A DNA stretch of 22,799 nt from Calditrichia bacterium (lineage in GTDB: Bacteria > Calditrichota > Calditrichia > RBG-13-44-9 > J075). The DNA lies in assembly GCA_020635015.1 (NCBI GenBank), contig JACKAP010000023.1, positions 1 to 22,799 of the forward strand, written 5' to 3'. Both the position numbers and the translations under genes were made by a program. Numbering within the stretch: position 1 is the stretch's first letter; every line of letters starts with the position of its first letter. Under the pieces are notes generated by a model. That model had not been told where the DNA came from and did not search any database. It worked only from the letters and a program-made list of their open reading frames with translations. Below, piece by piece: positions 14,683 to 22,750 of this stretch.

Positions 14683-15573
14683 ATGTCACAAAGCCGCCGC
14701 GATTTTCTCAAAACCATGGGCGTTATTGGCGCCGGTGTCACCGGTTTAAATTCAGGCACGGCCCAGGCCGCCCCCCGCAATATCCTCTCTGATAACCGCA
14801 TGGGCGTATTGGTCGATACCACCGTGTGCATCGGTTGCCGGAGATGCGAATATGCTTGCAAAAAGGCCCACGGCCTTCCCACTGAAGCGATGGATGATTA
14901 CAACGACCGCTCGGTGTTTGAACAACGGCGCCGGCCCACTCCCGGTGCCCTGACGGTGGTCAATGAATACGAGCACTCCTCCGATACCGAGCTGCCGATC
15001 AATGTGAAGGTTCAATGCATGCATTGTGATTACCCGGCCTGCGTGTCCGCCTGCATTGTCGGGGCATTTTCCAAGGAGGAGAACGGTTCGGTGATCTGGG
15101 ATCCCGGCAAATGTATCGGCTGCCGCTACTGCCTGGTGGCCTGCCCCTTCCAGGTGCCGTCATTTGAGTACCAAAAAGCCCTGCAGCCGGAGGTGCGGAA
15201 ATGTGATTTCTGCTTTGAGCGGACCCAAGCGGGAAAAATACCGGCTTGTGTCGAAATATGCCCGATGGAAGTCATGACCTACGGCAAACGCTTCGAGCTG
15301 GTCGAACTGGCGCACAAGCGGATTCGCGATAATCCCGACCGCTATATCGACCATGTGTTCGGGGAGCACGAAGTGGGAGGGACCGCCTGGCTGTATCTGG
15401 CCGGCCAGAATTTTCCGGAGCTGGATTTCCCGATCCTGGGCATGGATCCGGCGCCGGGTGCATCCGAATCGCTCCAACATGCGATTTTCAAATATTTTAT
15501 TCCGCCAATATCGCTCTTTGCTCTTCTCGGGGCCATCATGTGGACGGGTAAAAATAAAAAAGAATCCGAATAA
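14683..15573 (+). CDS. HybA-like periplasmic 4x[4Fe-4S] ferredoxin subunit (Tat-exported, C-terminally anchored)
   Basis: The 296-residue electron-transfer subunit begins with a twin-arginine signal (SRRDFLK, then a hydrophobic stretch to about 30). Sixteen cysteines in four groups ligate four [4Fe-4S] clusters: C49/52/55/59, C112/115/120/124, C144/147/150/154 and C174/177/189/193. A C-terminal membrane helix (about 268-288) followed by a lysine-rich tail anchors it with the bulk in the periplasm. This matches HybA of hydrogenase-2 (328 residues) and is related to DmsB, HmcB and QrcC. It would pass electrons between a periplasmic partner and the HybB-like subunit encoded 15 bp downstream. AGGAG precedes the start. 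Unlike hyb operons, no hydrogenase subunit gene is present. Confidence 0.93.
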   Translation: MSQSRRDFLKTMGVIGAGVTGLNSGTAQAAPRNILSDNRMGVLVDTTVCIGCRRCEYACKKAHGLPTEAMDDYNDRSVFEQRRRPTPGALTVVNEYEHSSDTELPINVKVQCMHCDYPACVSACIVGAFSKEENGSVIWDPGKCIGCRYCLVACPFQVPSFEYQKALQPEVRKCDFCFERTQAGKIPACVEICPMEVMTYGKRFELVELAHKRIRDNPDRYIDHVFGEHEVGGTAWLYLAGQNFPELDFPILGMDPAPGASESLQHAIFKYFIPPISLFALLGAIMWTGKNKKESE

Positions 15574-15588
15574 GGAGCTGAGAATATC

Positions 15589-16833
15589 ATGGAATTATCG
15601 GTAAAGGCGACGCCTATTAAAAAATCGTTTTTGACCCCGGGGGTCATTGTGCTGCTGGTGTTGGTTGTGAACGGGCTGATATTTGCCCTGCTGCGATTTG
15701 TCTTTGGCCTGGGTGCTGTCACCAATCTAAACAACCAGTATCCCTGGGGAATCTGGATCGGCATCGACGTGGCGGCCGGGGTGGCGCTGGCGGCCGGCGG
15801 ATTTACCACCGCTGCGCTGGGCCATATTTTTCACAAAGAAGATTATCACCACATTCTGCGGCCGGCGCTGTTGACCGCCATGCTGGGCTACACCTTTGTG
15901 GCCCTCGGCGTGGTGATCGACCTGGGACGATACTACAACATCTGGCATGTGCTGATCTATTGGAACGGCAATTCGGTGCTCTTCGAAGTGGGGATTTGCG
16001 TGATGGCCTACCTGACGGTGCTTTATATCGAATTCCTGCCGGTGGTCACCGAACGGATGATGGGGCATGTGCGCTTAAAGGGCTCCTTCGCCAGGTTCAA
16101 CAAGATGATAGAGCGGTTGGTAAACCTGCTGCACCGTAACTTGAACCGCGCCATGTTTTTCTTTGTCATTTTGGGCGTGGTGTTGTCCTGTCTGCATCAA
16201 TCGTCCCTCGGCACCCTGATGATGCTGGCCGGCAGTAAAATCCATCCCCTGTGGCAATCGCCGATCGCCCCGCTGATGTTTCTCCTTTCCGCCATCGCGG
16301 TCGGCTTTCCGATGGTCATCATGGAGTCGATGGTGGCCTCCCGCTCCTTTGGCCTGAAGCCGGAAATCGACGTATTGTCAAAACTGGGCCGCTTCGTCGG
16401 ACCGCTGCTGGGGGTTTACCTGGCGTTTAAGGTGGGAGATATGGTGATCCGGGAAACGTTTGTCTATTTACTCGATTTTAATCTTCAGAGCATCATGTTC
16501 ATGATTGAAATTGTGGTTGGCGTCATTATCCCGCTGCGCATGTTCCTGTCGAGCAGTGTGCTTAAAACCCCTTCCTGGCTGTTCACGGCATCGCTGCTGA
16601 CGATCTTTGGGGTGTTGTTAAACCGGTTCAATAATTTCATTATTGCCTATAAACCGCTGTATGCGACGGAAGCCTACTATCCCTCCATCGGCGAGATTTC
16701 CGTCACCGTCGGTTTTATTGCGTTTGAAATACTGTTATACCGGGCATTCGTAATGATTTTTCCGGTGATCGGCCAGCCCCATAAAACTTATTCACCTGAA
16801 ACCAAATATGCGATTCGGGGGACGGTAAGATGA
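15589..16833 (+). CDS. HybB/NrfD-family integral membrane quinone-interacting subunit
   Basis: This 414-residue polytopic protein (about 9-10 hydrophobic segments) belongs to the NrfD/PsrC superfamily, whose members exchange electrons with menaquinone or ubiquinone and carry no haem. HybB-type marks include YPWGIWIGIDVAAGVALAAG (51-70), RPALLTAMLGYTF (91-103), YWNGNSVLFEVG (124-135), HQSSLGTLM (203-211) and a HPLWQSP loop (219-225). HybB of E. coli is about 390 residues. AAGGAG stands before the start, though about 10 bases away. Its stop overlaps the start of the cytochrome gene (ATGA, 16830-16833), which indicates translational coupling and a stoichiometric complex. Direction of electron flow cannot be deduced. 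Confidence 0.93.
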   Translation: MELSVKATPIKKSFLTPGVIVLLVLVVNGLIFALLRFVFGLGAVTNLNNQYPWGIWIGIDVAAGVALAAGGFTTAALGHIFHKEDYHHILRPALLTAMLGYTFVALGVVIDLGRYYNIWHVLIYWNGNSVLFEVGICVMAYLTVLYIEFLPVVTERMMGHVRLKGSFARFNKMIERLVNLLHRNLNRAMFFFVILGVVLSCLHQSSLGTLMMLAGSKIHPLWQSPIAPLMFLLSAIAVGFPMVIMESMVASRSFGLKPEIDVLSKLGRFVGPLLGVYLAFKVGDMVIRETFVYLLDFNLQSIMFMIEIVVGVIIPLRMFLSSSVLKTPSWLFTASLLTIFGVLLNRFNNFIIAYKPLYATEAYYPSIGEISVTVGFIAFEILLYRAFVMIFPVIGQPHKTYSPETKYAIRGTVR

Positions 16834-17954
16834 GACGAATACGAGATTCTCTGGTTGTCCTGCTGATGATTTTCGGCGCTGTGCACGGCCAATCGGGAGA
16901 CGCCGGCCATCATGCCCGGCAGGCCCTGAACTGTGCGGAATGCCATACCTGCAAAGTGCCGACCTATGAGGTGCCGTGCCTGAAGATCCTTCCCGGCTTT
17001 ACCCGGCAGCGGGGGATTACGGTTCACCATACGGCGGAAGATGCGCCGCAAATTATCAAAATTGACGTGCTTTCTCAAATTTACGAGCCGAGCATTTTTA
17101 CCCATAAGCTCCATGCCGAAATGGCGGGAATGGCCGGCGGATGCGTCTCCTGTCATCACTTCAATCCTCCGGGGCGAATTGCTGCCTGCCGGGAATGCCA
17201 CGATGCGACGGAAACCGGCACCAACCTGGATAAACCGGGCTTAAAAGGCGCTTACCACCGGCAATGCCTGAATTGCCACCGCCAATGGAGCCATCGCAAC
17301 GAATGCGCGGTCTGCCATGTCGAAAAAGGCGCGCCGGAAACTCAGGAAGAAATCGCCGAGAAGGCCGTAAAAGATGTCAAGCATCCGGTCATATCCGTAC
17401 CGGATAAACTGGTCTACCAAACCGACGACGATGAAGCACCGATCGTGACCTTTTATCATGATGCCCATGCCAATGATTACGGCTACCAATGCGTGGATTG
17501 TCATCAGAATGAAAGCTGCAGCCGCTGCCATGATACCATGAAGCAAACCGCCAGCGGGGAGCGGGAGCCGCACGACAACTGCATCAACTGCCATGCCTAT
17601 GAAATTGATGAAGACTGCCGTAAATGTCACGGCGTGGAAGAGAAGGCGCGTTTCCGTCATGCCCAGACCGGGTTCGAGCTCGGCCGCTATCATGCGGCCC
17701 TGAAGTGCCGTTCCTGCCACCAGCAGGGTCAGCCGGCTGCCAGACTGAACAAGGACTGCAACAGTTGCCATCAAGATTGGAACCGCAAAACCTTTAACCA
17801 TCAGATTACCGGCCTGATGCTGGACGAAAACCATCTCGACAATGACTGCATCGATTGTCACATTAACCGGGATTTTTCCGTCGCACCCCGCTGTGATGAT
17901 TGTCATGACGAATTGAGTTACCCGGAGAGTTTGCCCGGAAAGGTGGTCCGCTAA
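16830..17954 (+). CDS. 13-haem c-type cytochrome
   Basis: This 374-residue exported protein has a Sec-type signal (basic MRRIR, hydrophobic to about 20). Thirteen CxxCH motifs begin at C35, C105, C120, C146, C159, C221, C230, C251, C263, C293, C310, C340 and C355, giving one haem per 29 residues. Many extra histidines (for example HH at 66-67, H92, H95, H210, H213) can serve as sixth ligands. The compact cysteine spacing is of the cytochrome c3/Hmc type. Because HybA-like, HybB-like and multihaem genes are adjacent and coupled, it probably forms the periplasmic arm of their complex, as HmcA does in the sulphate-reducer Hmc complex. The gene overlaps its neighbours at both ends (4 bases upstream, 1 base downstream). 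Confidence 0.95.
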   Translation: MRRIRDSLVVLLMIFGAVHGQSGDAGHHARQALNCAECHTCKVPTYEVPCLKILPGFTRQRGITVHHTAEDAPQIIKIDVLSQIYEPSIFTHKLHAEMAGMAGGCVSCHHFNPPGRIAACRECHDATETGTNLDKPGLKGAYHRQCLNCHRQWSHRNECAVCHVEKGAPETQEEIAEKAVKDVKHPVISVPDKLVYQTDDDEAPIVTFYHDAHANDYGYQCVDCHQNESCSRCHDTMKQTASGEREPHDNCINCHAYEIDEDCRKCHGVEEKARFRHAQTGFELGRYHAALKCRSCHQQGQPAARLNKDCNSCHQDWNRKTFNHQITGLMLDENHLDNDCIDCHINRDFSVAPRCDDCHDELSYPESLPGKVVR

Positions 17955-19513
17955 TGTTTAAAAAAATCGGTTTCAAGTTGATCTTCGCGGTCAGTGTGGC
18001 CACGATCCTGATCATCGGCATTTACGCTTATATCAATATCCATTCCCAGACCGATGTACTGCTCGATGAAGTGGAGCGACATTCAAACCAGTTGAGCGAA
18101 ACCGTCATCAGCAGCACTCGCTACGAGATGCTCTTAAATAACCGCTCCCATATCAGCGAAACCATCCGCACCATCGGCCGCCAGGCCTTTATCCAGGAAG
18201 TGCGGATATTGAATAAAGAGGGGATCACGATCTATTCGTCGGATTCCACAGCCATCGGTCATACCGTCGATAAAAAAGCGGATGCCTGTTATGCCTGCCA
18301 TACGGCGAACGAACCGCTGGAGAGTTTGCCGATCAAGGAACGCACCCGGATTTACACCTTGCCCGAAGATTCCACCCGGCTGCTGGGCATTATCAACCCG
18401 ATCTACTCCGAGCGCTCCTGCTGGGAGGCGGCCTGCCATGTCCATGACGCCGAGCAAAAGGTGCTGGGGGTGCTGGACATCATCGTCTCCCTGGAAACCA
18501 TCGACCAGCAAATTGCCCGAGCCAAATTTAAGATGTTCCTGTTTGCGCTGACCTGCATTCTGGCGCTCAGCGGGGTGCTCTGGTATTTTGTCAGGCGTTG
18601 GGTGGATAAGCCGGTCAGCGACCTGGTGGAAGCGACCCAGCATGTGGCCGCCGGCGATCTCAGTTACACCATCCAACGCTCGGGCAGTGATGAACTGGGC
18701 ATGCTGGCCCGCTCTTTCAATAATATGACCCAGAAATTATCCGAGGCGCGGATGCAGTTGTTTCAATCGGATAAGATGGCTTCGCTGGGACGCCTGGCCG
18801 CGGGAGTGGCCCACGAGATCAACAATCCCCTTACCGGCATCCTGACCTACAGCAGCTATCTCCTGAAACGGTCGAAACAGAATCCGGAAATGCAGCGCGA
18901 TCTGGCGGTGATCGTCAAGGAGACCAAGCGGAGCCGCGATATCGTCAAGGGGCTGCTGGATTTTGCCCGTCAATCCATTCCCAAGAAGCATGCGGCGGAT
19001 GTGAGTGAGATCATCCATCATGTGGTGGATGTGGTCAAGAATCAGCTCAACATCAGCCGTATCAAGCTGGTGAAAGACCTCGGCGAGCATCTGCCGGAGG
19101 TGGTCGTCGACGAAAATCAAATTCAGCAGGTGTTGACCAATTTGATCGTCAACGCCGCCGATGCGATCGGGAAGGAGAGCGGCACGATCACTATCTCCGC
19201 CTCGCTCAGCGAGTCTGCGGCGCATGGCGCATCCCGCGCCGGGGGCAACAACGGCCCGGCAGAAAGCGATTTTGTTATTATCAAAGTGTCGGATACCGGC
19301 AGTGGTATCGCGGAGGCAAATCTCTCCAAGATTTTTGATCCGTTCTATACCACCAAAGGGCACGGCGGGACCGGTCTGGGACTGGCGGTGGTGCGGGGTA
19401 TCATCGAAAATCATAATGGCACGATATCGGTCGAGAGCAAAGTGGGTAAAGGCACCACCTTTACGGTGCGCCTGCCCCTGGCGCCGGCCGCAAAAAAAAC
19501 GGCAGCATCATAA
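17954..19513 (+). CDS. Sensor histidine kinase with c-haem-type motifs in the periplasmic sensor domain
   Basis: The 519-residue kinase has TM1 at about 9-29, a periplasmic domain at 30-193, TM2 at 194-213, HAMP at about 210-262, HisKA with H287 in AHEINNPL, and an ATPase domain with N400, DTGSGI (447-452), FDPFYTTKG (461-469) and GGTGLGLAV (471-479). The periplasmic part is PAS/Cache-like and contains CYACH (C112/C115/H116) and CWEAACH (C156/C161/H162, a CX4CH variant), so one and possibly two covalent haems are expected. Haem-bearing PAS sensors of this type are known in Geobacter signalling proteins. Its start shares one base with the cytochrome stop (TAATG), so kinase and cytochrome are made together. 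A redox-sensing role for the adjacent electron-transfer complex is inferred. Confidence 0.94.
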   Translation: MFKKIGFKLIFAVSVATILIIGIYAYINIHSQTDVLLDEVERHSNQLSETVISSTRYEMLLNNRSHISETIRTIGRQAFIQEVRILNKEGITIYSSDSTAIGHTVDKKADACYACHTANEPLESLPIKERTRIYTLPEDSTRLLGIINPIYSERSCWEAACHVHDAEQKVLGVLDIIVSLETIDQQIARAKFKMFLFALTCILALSGVLWYFVRRWVDKPVSDLVEATQHVAAGDLSYTIQRSGSDELGMLARSFNNMTQKLSEARMQLFQSDKMASLGRLAAGVAHEINNPLTGILTYSSYLLKRSKQNPEMQRDLAVIVKETKRSRDIVKGLLDFARQSIPKKHAADVSEIIHHVVDVVKNQLNISRIKLVKDLGEHLPEVVVDENQIQQVLTNLIVNAADAIGKESGTITISASLSESAAHGASRAGGNNGPAESDFVIIKVSDTGSGIAEANLSKIFDPFYTTKGHGGTGLGLAVVRGIIENHNGTISVESKVGKGTTFTVRLPLAPAAKKTAAS

Positions 19514-19518
19514 TAATT

Positions 19519-19605
19519 GCCACAGAGACACAGAGCACACAGAGAACTGAGAACTGACATCTGAGAACTGACAACTGACTCAGTGATCTCTGTGTCTCTG
19601 TGGCA
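19519..19605. repeat. Palindromic intergenic repeat, copy B, inside the operon
   Basis: GCCACAGAGACACAGAG starts the left arm (19519-19545), and the complement TCTCTGTGTCTCTGTGGC ends the right arm. Between them are GAGAACTGACA-type units. The element fills most of the 144-bp gap between the kinase and the first response regulator, and its stem could attenuate transcription or stabilise upstream mRNA. Confidence 0.85.
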
Positions 19606-19657
19606 GTAGTTAAAAGTCTATTTTTAACCAATCCCGGACGCGTTAAAAGGAGCGCAA

Positions 19658-20470
19658 ATGCATAAAAAGTTTGACATCCTGATTATCGATGACGAACAGG
19701 TGATTCTCGATTCGGTCAGTAAAATCTGTACTGCCGAAGGCCTGTCGATCGATACCGCCCCGGATTCGCTGACCGCCCTGAAGAAAATCGAACAGGCGCA
19801 ATACAGCCTGATCATCTGCGATATCATCCTGCCCGATCTGGACGGATTCCAATTCCTGAGCAGAATGAAGGCGCGGCAGCATCATACCCCGGTGATCATC
19901 ACCACCGGCTATGCGACCGTGGAAAATGCGGTCAAATCCCTGTACAGCGGCGCGATCGATTTCCTGGCTAAGCCCTTCACGGTCGATGAGTTGCTGAGTG
20001 TGACCTACCGGGGATTGAAATATACCGAACTTCATCAAAGCAAACAGATTATGGATTCGGATTCCCGGGACGCGGATATGCCGCTTAACTTCGTTCCCTG
20101 CCCGCCGAAATATTACCGGCTGGGGTATGCCGCCTGGCTGTTCCCGGAGTTTGATGGTTCGGTCAAGATCGGGGTGACGGATTTGTTTCTGCATACGATC
20201 GACCCGATCGTGCACACTCAATTTTTCGAAGCGGATGATGAACTGGTACAGGGCAATGTCTGTGCCCATTTTGAGACCGAGGACAGCATGGTCCATCAAT
20301 TCTTGTCCCCCATCAGCGGCCGGATCCTTTCCCTGAACGATGCGCTTTTTGACGAATCGGATCTCATCATCAAGGATCCCTATTTTGAAGGGTGGCTGTA
20401 TCGGGTGGTGCCGGTAGATTTGAATTATGAACTGGCAAACCTGACCTCATGCAGTTCGGATCGATTTTAA
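19658..20470 (+). CDS. Response regulator: REC fused to a GcvH-like domain (no lipoyl lysine)
   Basis: In this 270-residue protein, residues 1-128 are a complete REC domain: acidic pair D11/D12, phosphoacceptor D55 in IICDIILPD, T83 and K105 in the AKPF loop. Residues about 150-255 resemble glycine-cleavage H protein, with WLFPEFDGSVKIGVTDLF near 160-177, then SPISGRILSLNDAL (217-230) and DPYFEGWLYRV (240-250). The lysine that H protein lipoylates would lie seven residues before SPISG; here that position is S210, so lipoylation is not possible. There is no DNA-binding, enzymatic or HisKA output domain. AAGGAG stands seven bases before the ATG. It follows the haem kinase, its probable phosphodonor. 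Output is probably by protein interaction (inference). Confidence 0.88.
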   Translation: MHKKFDILIIDDEQVILDSVSKICTAEGLSIDTAPDSLTALKKIEQAQYSLIICDIILPDLDGFQFLSRMKARQHHTPVIITTGYATVENAVKSLYSGAIDFLAKPFTVDELLSVTYRGLKYTELHQSKQIMDSDSRDADMPLNFVPCPPKYYRLGYAAWLFPEFDGSVKIGVTDLFLHTIDPIVHTQFFEADDELVQGNVCAHFETEDSMVHQFLSPISGRILSLNDALFDESDLIIKDPYFEGWLYRVVPVDLNYELANLTSCSSDRF

Positions 20471-20482
20471 ATATGGTTAAGA

Positions 20483-20488
20483 TATAAT
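20483..20488 (+). promoter_or_regulatory. Possible internal promoter -10 element before the second response regulator
   Basis: A perfect TATAAT stands in the 65-bp gap between the two response regulator genes. No good -35 lies 16-18 bases upstream (TCGATT-like at best), so this is weak evidence for an internal start. Confidence 0.25.
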
Positions 20489-20535
20489 ACGCGAGCTCCT
20501 CACTAACCCTGCTAAGGCGGCAGAAGGAGGTTACC

Positions 20536-21708
20536 ATGTCTGCCTTAATATTCATCCTGGCAATTATTATTTTCATTGTTGCCGACATTCTCATTCGTAT
20601 GATTCACAAAAAAATTTCCGACAAGCGCGCGTTCGAGGAACGAAAAGCAGCGCTTGAAGAAAGTCTCACTCTGGATTTCAGCCAGGAAGCGAAAACCCTC
20701 AAACGGGTTGAAGTGGAAAATCCCAAGGCCAGGATCCTGGCGGTCGATGATGAGGAAGTGATCCTGGACAGTTTCCGGAAAATCCTGGTGCTGGACGGCT
20801 ACTCGGTGGATACCGTCGAGTCCGGCAAGGAAGCGCTCGGCCTGCTGCAGATTCATCACTACGATTTTGCTTTTGTCGATATTAAAATGCCGGAGATGGA
20901 TGGGGTGGAAGTCTGTAAAAGCATCAAACACCTCCGTCCGGATATCGATGTGATCATCATTACCGGATATGCCTCGATTGAATCGGCGGTAGAGACGATG
21001 AAATACGGAGCGATGGATTATGTGCAGAAACCCTTTACGGAAGATGAATTGCTGGCGATGATCAAAAAGGCCAACATCATCCGCCAGGACCGGATCAAAA
21101 AACAGCTCAAGCCCAAAGTGCACATCAGCCATGCGACGGGGTTCGAAGAACAAAGCGGCGACGAGTTCGCGATCCCGGGCGGGGTCTTTATTTCCGAGGG
21201 CCATTGCTGGGTCAGCGTGCAGCAGGACGGCACCGTACGGATTGGGATCGACGATTTTGCCAAAAAATTGATCGGTAAAATCGACAAAATCGAGTTGCCG
21301 AATCTGGGCATGAACGCCAAACGCGGACAACCGCTTTTCACGATCAAACAGGGGAACCGCTCGATTCCGCTGAATGCCCCGGTCAGCGGGCAAGTAGTTA
21401 AAACGAATGCGAATCTGATGGAAGACCTTGAGGTGCTGGACATCACGCCGTACCAGCAAAATTGGATCTGCATCATCGATGCCGAGAATCTCGCTGCCGA
21501 GATCAAGGAACTGAAGATCGGAAAGAGCGCTGTCTCTTTTTATCTGGAAGAGATCGAACGCTGCCAAAATTGTATCAAGGAATTGCTGTCTAGCAACAGC
21601 GAAAACGGGGAATTACCTCCCCGCAGCAACGGGCTATGTTTAGGCGATTTCGAGCATCTGGATGATAAGAACTGGCAAAAAACCGTGCGGCAGTTTTTTT
21701 ATCGCTAG
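20536..21708 (+). CDS. Membrane-anchored response regulator: TM - REC - GcvH-like domain - Cys-containing tail
   Basis: In this 390-residue protein, residues 3-22 form a membrane helix followed by a charged linker. REC spans about 65-190: D71/D72, phosphoacceptor D115 in FVDIKMPEMDG, T143, K165 in QKPF. A clear GcvH-like domain spans about 213-325: GHCWVSVQQDGTVRIGIDDFA, IELPNLGMNAKRGQPLF, NAPVSGQVVKTNANL. The lipoyl-lysine position, seven residues before APVSG, is N274, so it cannot carry lipoate. The tail (330-390) has CQNC (343-346) and C368 of unknown use. AGAAGGAGG precedes the ATG. It is clearly a paralogue of the preceding regulator with an added anchor. Membrane tethering suggests an output at the membrane, perhaps on the electron-transfer complex or the kinase (inference). 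Confidence 0.9.
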   Translation: MSALIFILAIIIFIVADILIRMIHKKISDKRAFEERKAALEESLTLDFSQEAKTLKRVEVENPKARILAVDDEEVILDSFRKILVLDGYSVDTVESGKEALGLLQIHHYDFAFVDIKMPEMDGVEVCKSIKHLRPDIDVIIITGYASIESAVETMKYGAMDYVQKPFTEDELLAMIKKANIIRQDRIKKQLKPKVHISHATGFEEQSGDEFAIPGGVFISEGHCWVSVQQDGTVRIGIDDFAKKLIGKIDKIELPNLGMNAKRGQPLFTIKQGNRSIPLNAPVSGQVVKTNANLMEDLEVLDITPYQQNWICIIDAENLAAEIKELKIGKSAVSFYLEEIERCQNCIKELLSSNSENGELPPRSNGLCLGDFEHLDDKNWQKTVRQFFYR

Positions 21709-21737
21709 AGAATAATTTGTCAAAAACTAAAGCATAA

Positions 21738-21834
21738 TTGCCACAGAGACACAGAGATCACAGAGTCAGTTATCAGTTGTCAGTTATCAGTTATCAGTTG
21801 TCAGTTCTCTGTGAGCTCTGTGTCTCTGTGGCAA
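21738..21834. repeat. Palindromic intergenic repeat, copy C
   Basis: The arms TTGCCACAGAGACACAGAG and CTCTGTGTCTCTGTGGCAA lie at the ends of this 97-bp element. The centre repeats CAGTTATCAGTTGT-type units. It stands 30 bp past the stop of the second response regulator and separates the operon from the radical SAM gene. It may double as the operon's terminating or mRNA-end structure. Confidence 0.88.
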
Positions 21835-21875
21835 AAGTTTAAAAGTTGACTTTAAATCAATCCTGCGGTGGGAAA

Positions 21876-22589
21876 ATGGTATTCGGTCCGGTTCCATCCA
21901 GACGTTTGGGCAGCAGTTTGGGAATCAGCAACATTCCGCCGAATGTCTGCTCCTATTCATGCGTGTATTGCCAGGCCGGGCGCACCTGTCAAATACAAAC
22001 CAAACGGCGGGCATTTTACGACCCGGCAGATATTCGCGACGCGGTCAGCGAGAAGCTTACCAAAGCAGACGCCCTCGGTACGATCATCGATTATGTGACC
22101 TTCGTGCCCGATGGAGAACCGACGCTGGATAGCCTGTTGGGTAAGACGATCGCGCTTCTGAAGCCGCTGGGGATCAAAATTGCCGTGATTACCAATGGAT
22201 CACTGATCTGGGAGGAGGAGGTGCGTGCGGATCTGCTGCGCGCCGACTGGGTCAGCCTGAAGGTCGATGCGACCGTTGCAGAGACCTGGCGCAGGATCAA
22301 CCGCCCTCACGGCGCGCTGAAGTTGGACGCCATCTTGAACGGGATGCTCGAGTTTGCCCAGCGTTACCAGGGAACATTGGTCACGGAAACCATGCTGGTA
22401 AAGGACCTGAATGATAGTATCCCTCAAATTGAAAAGATGCTGCAGTTCCTGACCCGTCTGAAACCGGCAACCGCTTATATCACGCTTCCCACCCGCCGGC
22501 CGGCCGAAGCCTGGGTTCAGCCTCCCGGTGAGGAGGCGGTGCAGCGCGCCTACCGGATGTTCCGTGCGCAGTTGGAGCATGTTGCTTAG
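21876..22589 (+). CDS. Radical SAM protein (COG0731-like)
   Basis: This is a 237-residue radical SAM enzyme. The ATG at 21876 gives the family-typical beginning VFGPVPSRRLGSSLGI, with GGTGGG upstream; a longer form would need a TTG at 21846. C25, C29 and C32 form the CX3CX2C motif (CSYSCVYC) that holds the SAM-binding [4Fe-4S] cluster. Further family marks are FVPDGEPTLD, IAVITNGSL and SLKVDA, and a C-terminal region with little else. The substrate is unknown; proteins of this group are distantly related to tRNA-wyosine enzyme TYW1 but are shorter. A repeat element separates it from the redox operon, so a link is possible but not shown. Confidence 0.88.
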   Translation: MVFGPVPSRRLGSSLGISNIPPNVCSYSCVYCQAGRTCQIQTKRRAFYDPADIRDAVSEKLTKADALGTIIDYVTFVPDGEPTLDSLLGKTIALLKPLGIKIAVITNGSLIWEEEVRADLLRADWVSLKVDATVAETWRRINRPHGALKLDAILNGMLEFAQRYQGTLVTETMLVKDLNDSIPQIEKMLQFLTRLKPATAYITLPTRRPAEAWVQPPGEEAVQRAYRMFRAQLEHVA

Positions 22590-22633
22590 GGCGTGTTGAC
22601 ATTTAGCCAGCACCGCATATTTTGTGACACCCG

Positions 22634-22696
22634 ATTTACCGCTTGGCCGGCCATTCCCGCATGTATTAAGCGGGAATGGCCGGCCAAGCGGTAAAT
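22634..22696. repeat. Perfect 27-bp-stem palindrome after the radical SAM gene
   Basis: The arms 22634-22660 and 22670-22696 are exact complements around the nine-base loop ATGTATTAA; the stem includes GGCCGGCCATTCCCGC. On the plus strand TTTCTTTTTT follows only about 12 bases later, so termination is possible, but the length and perfection of the stem suggest a repetitive element. Confidence 0.75.
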
Positions 22697-22750
22697 TCAT
22701 TCGAAACTTTCTTTTTTCCCCAACAGATTCTATATTCTTGCCGTGTAACC

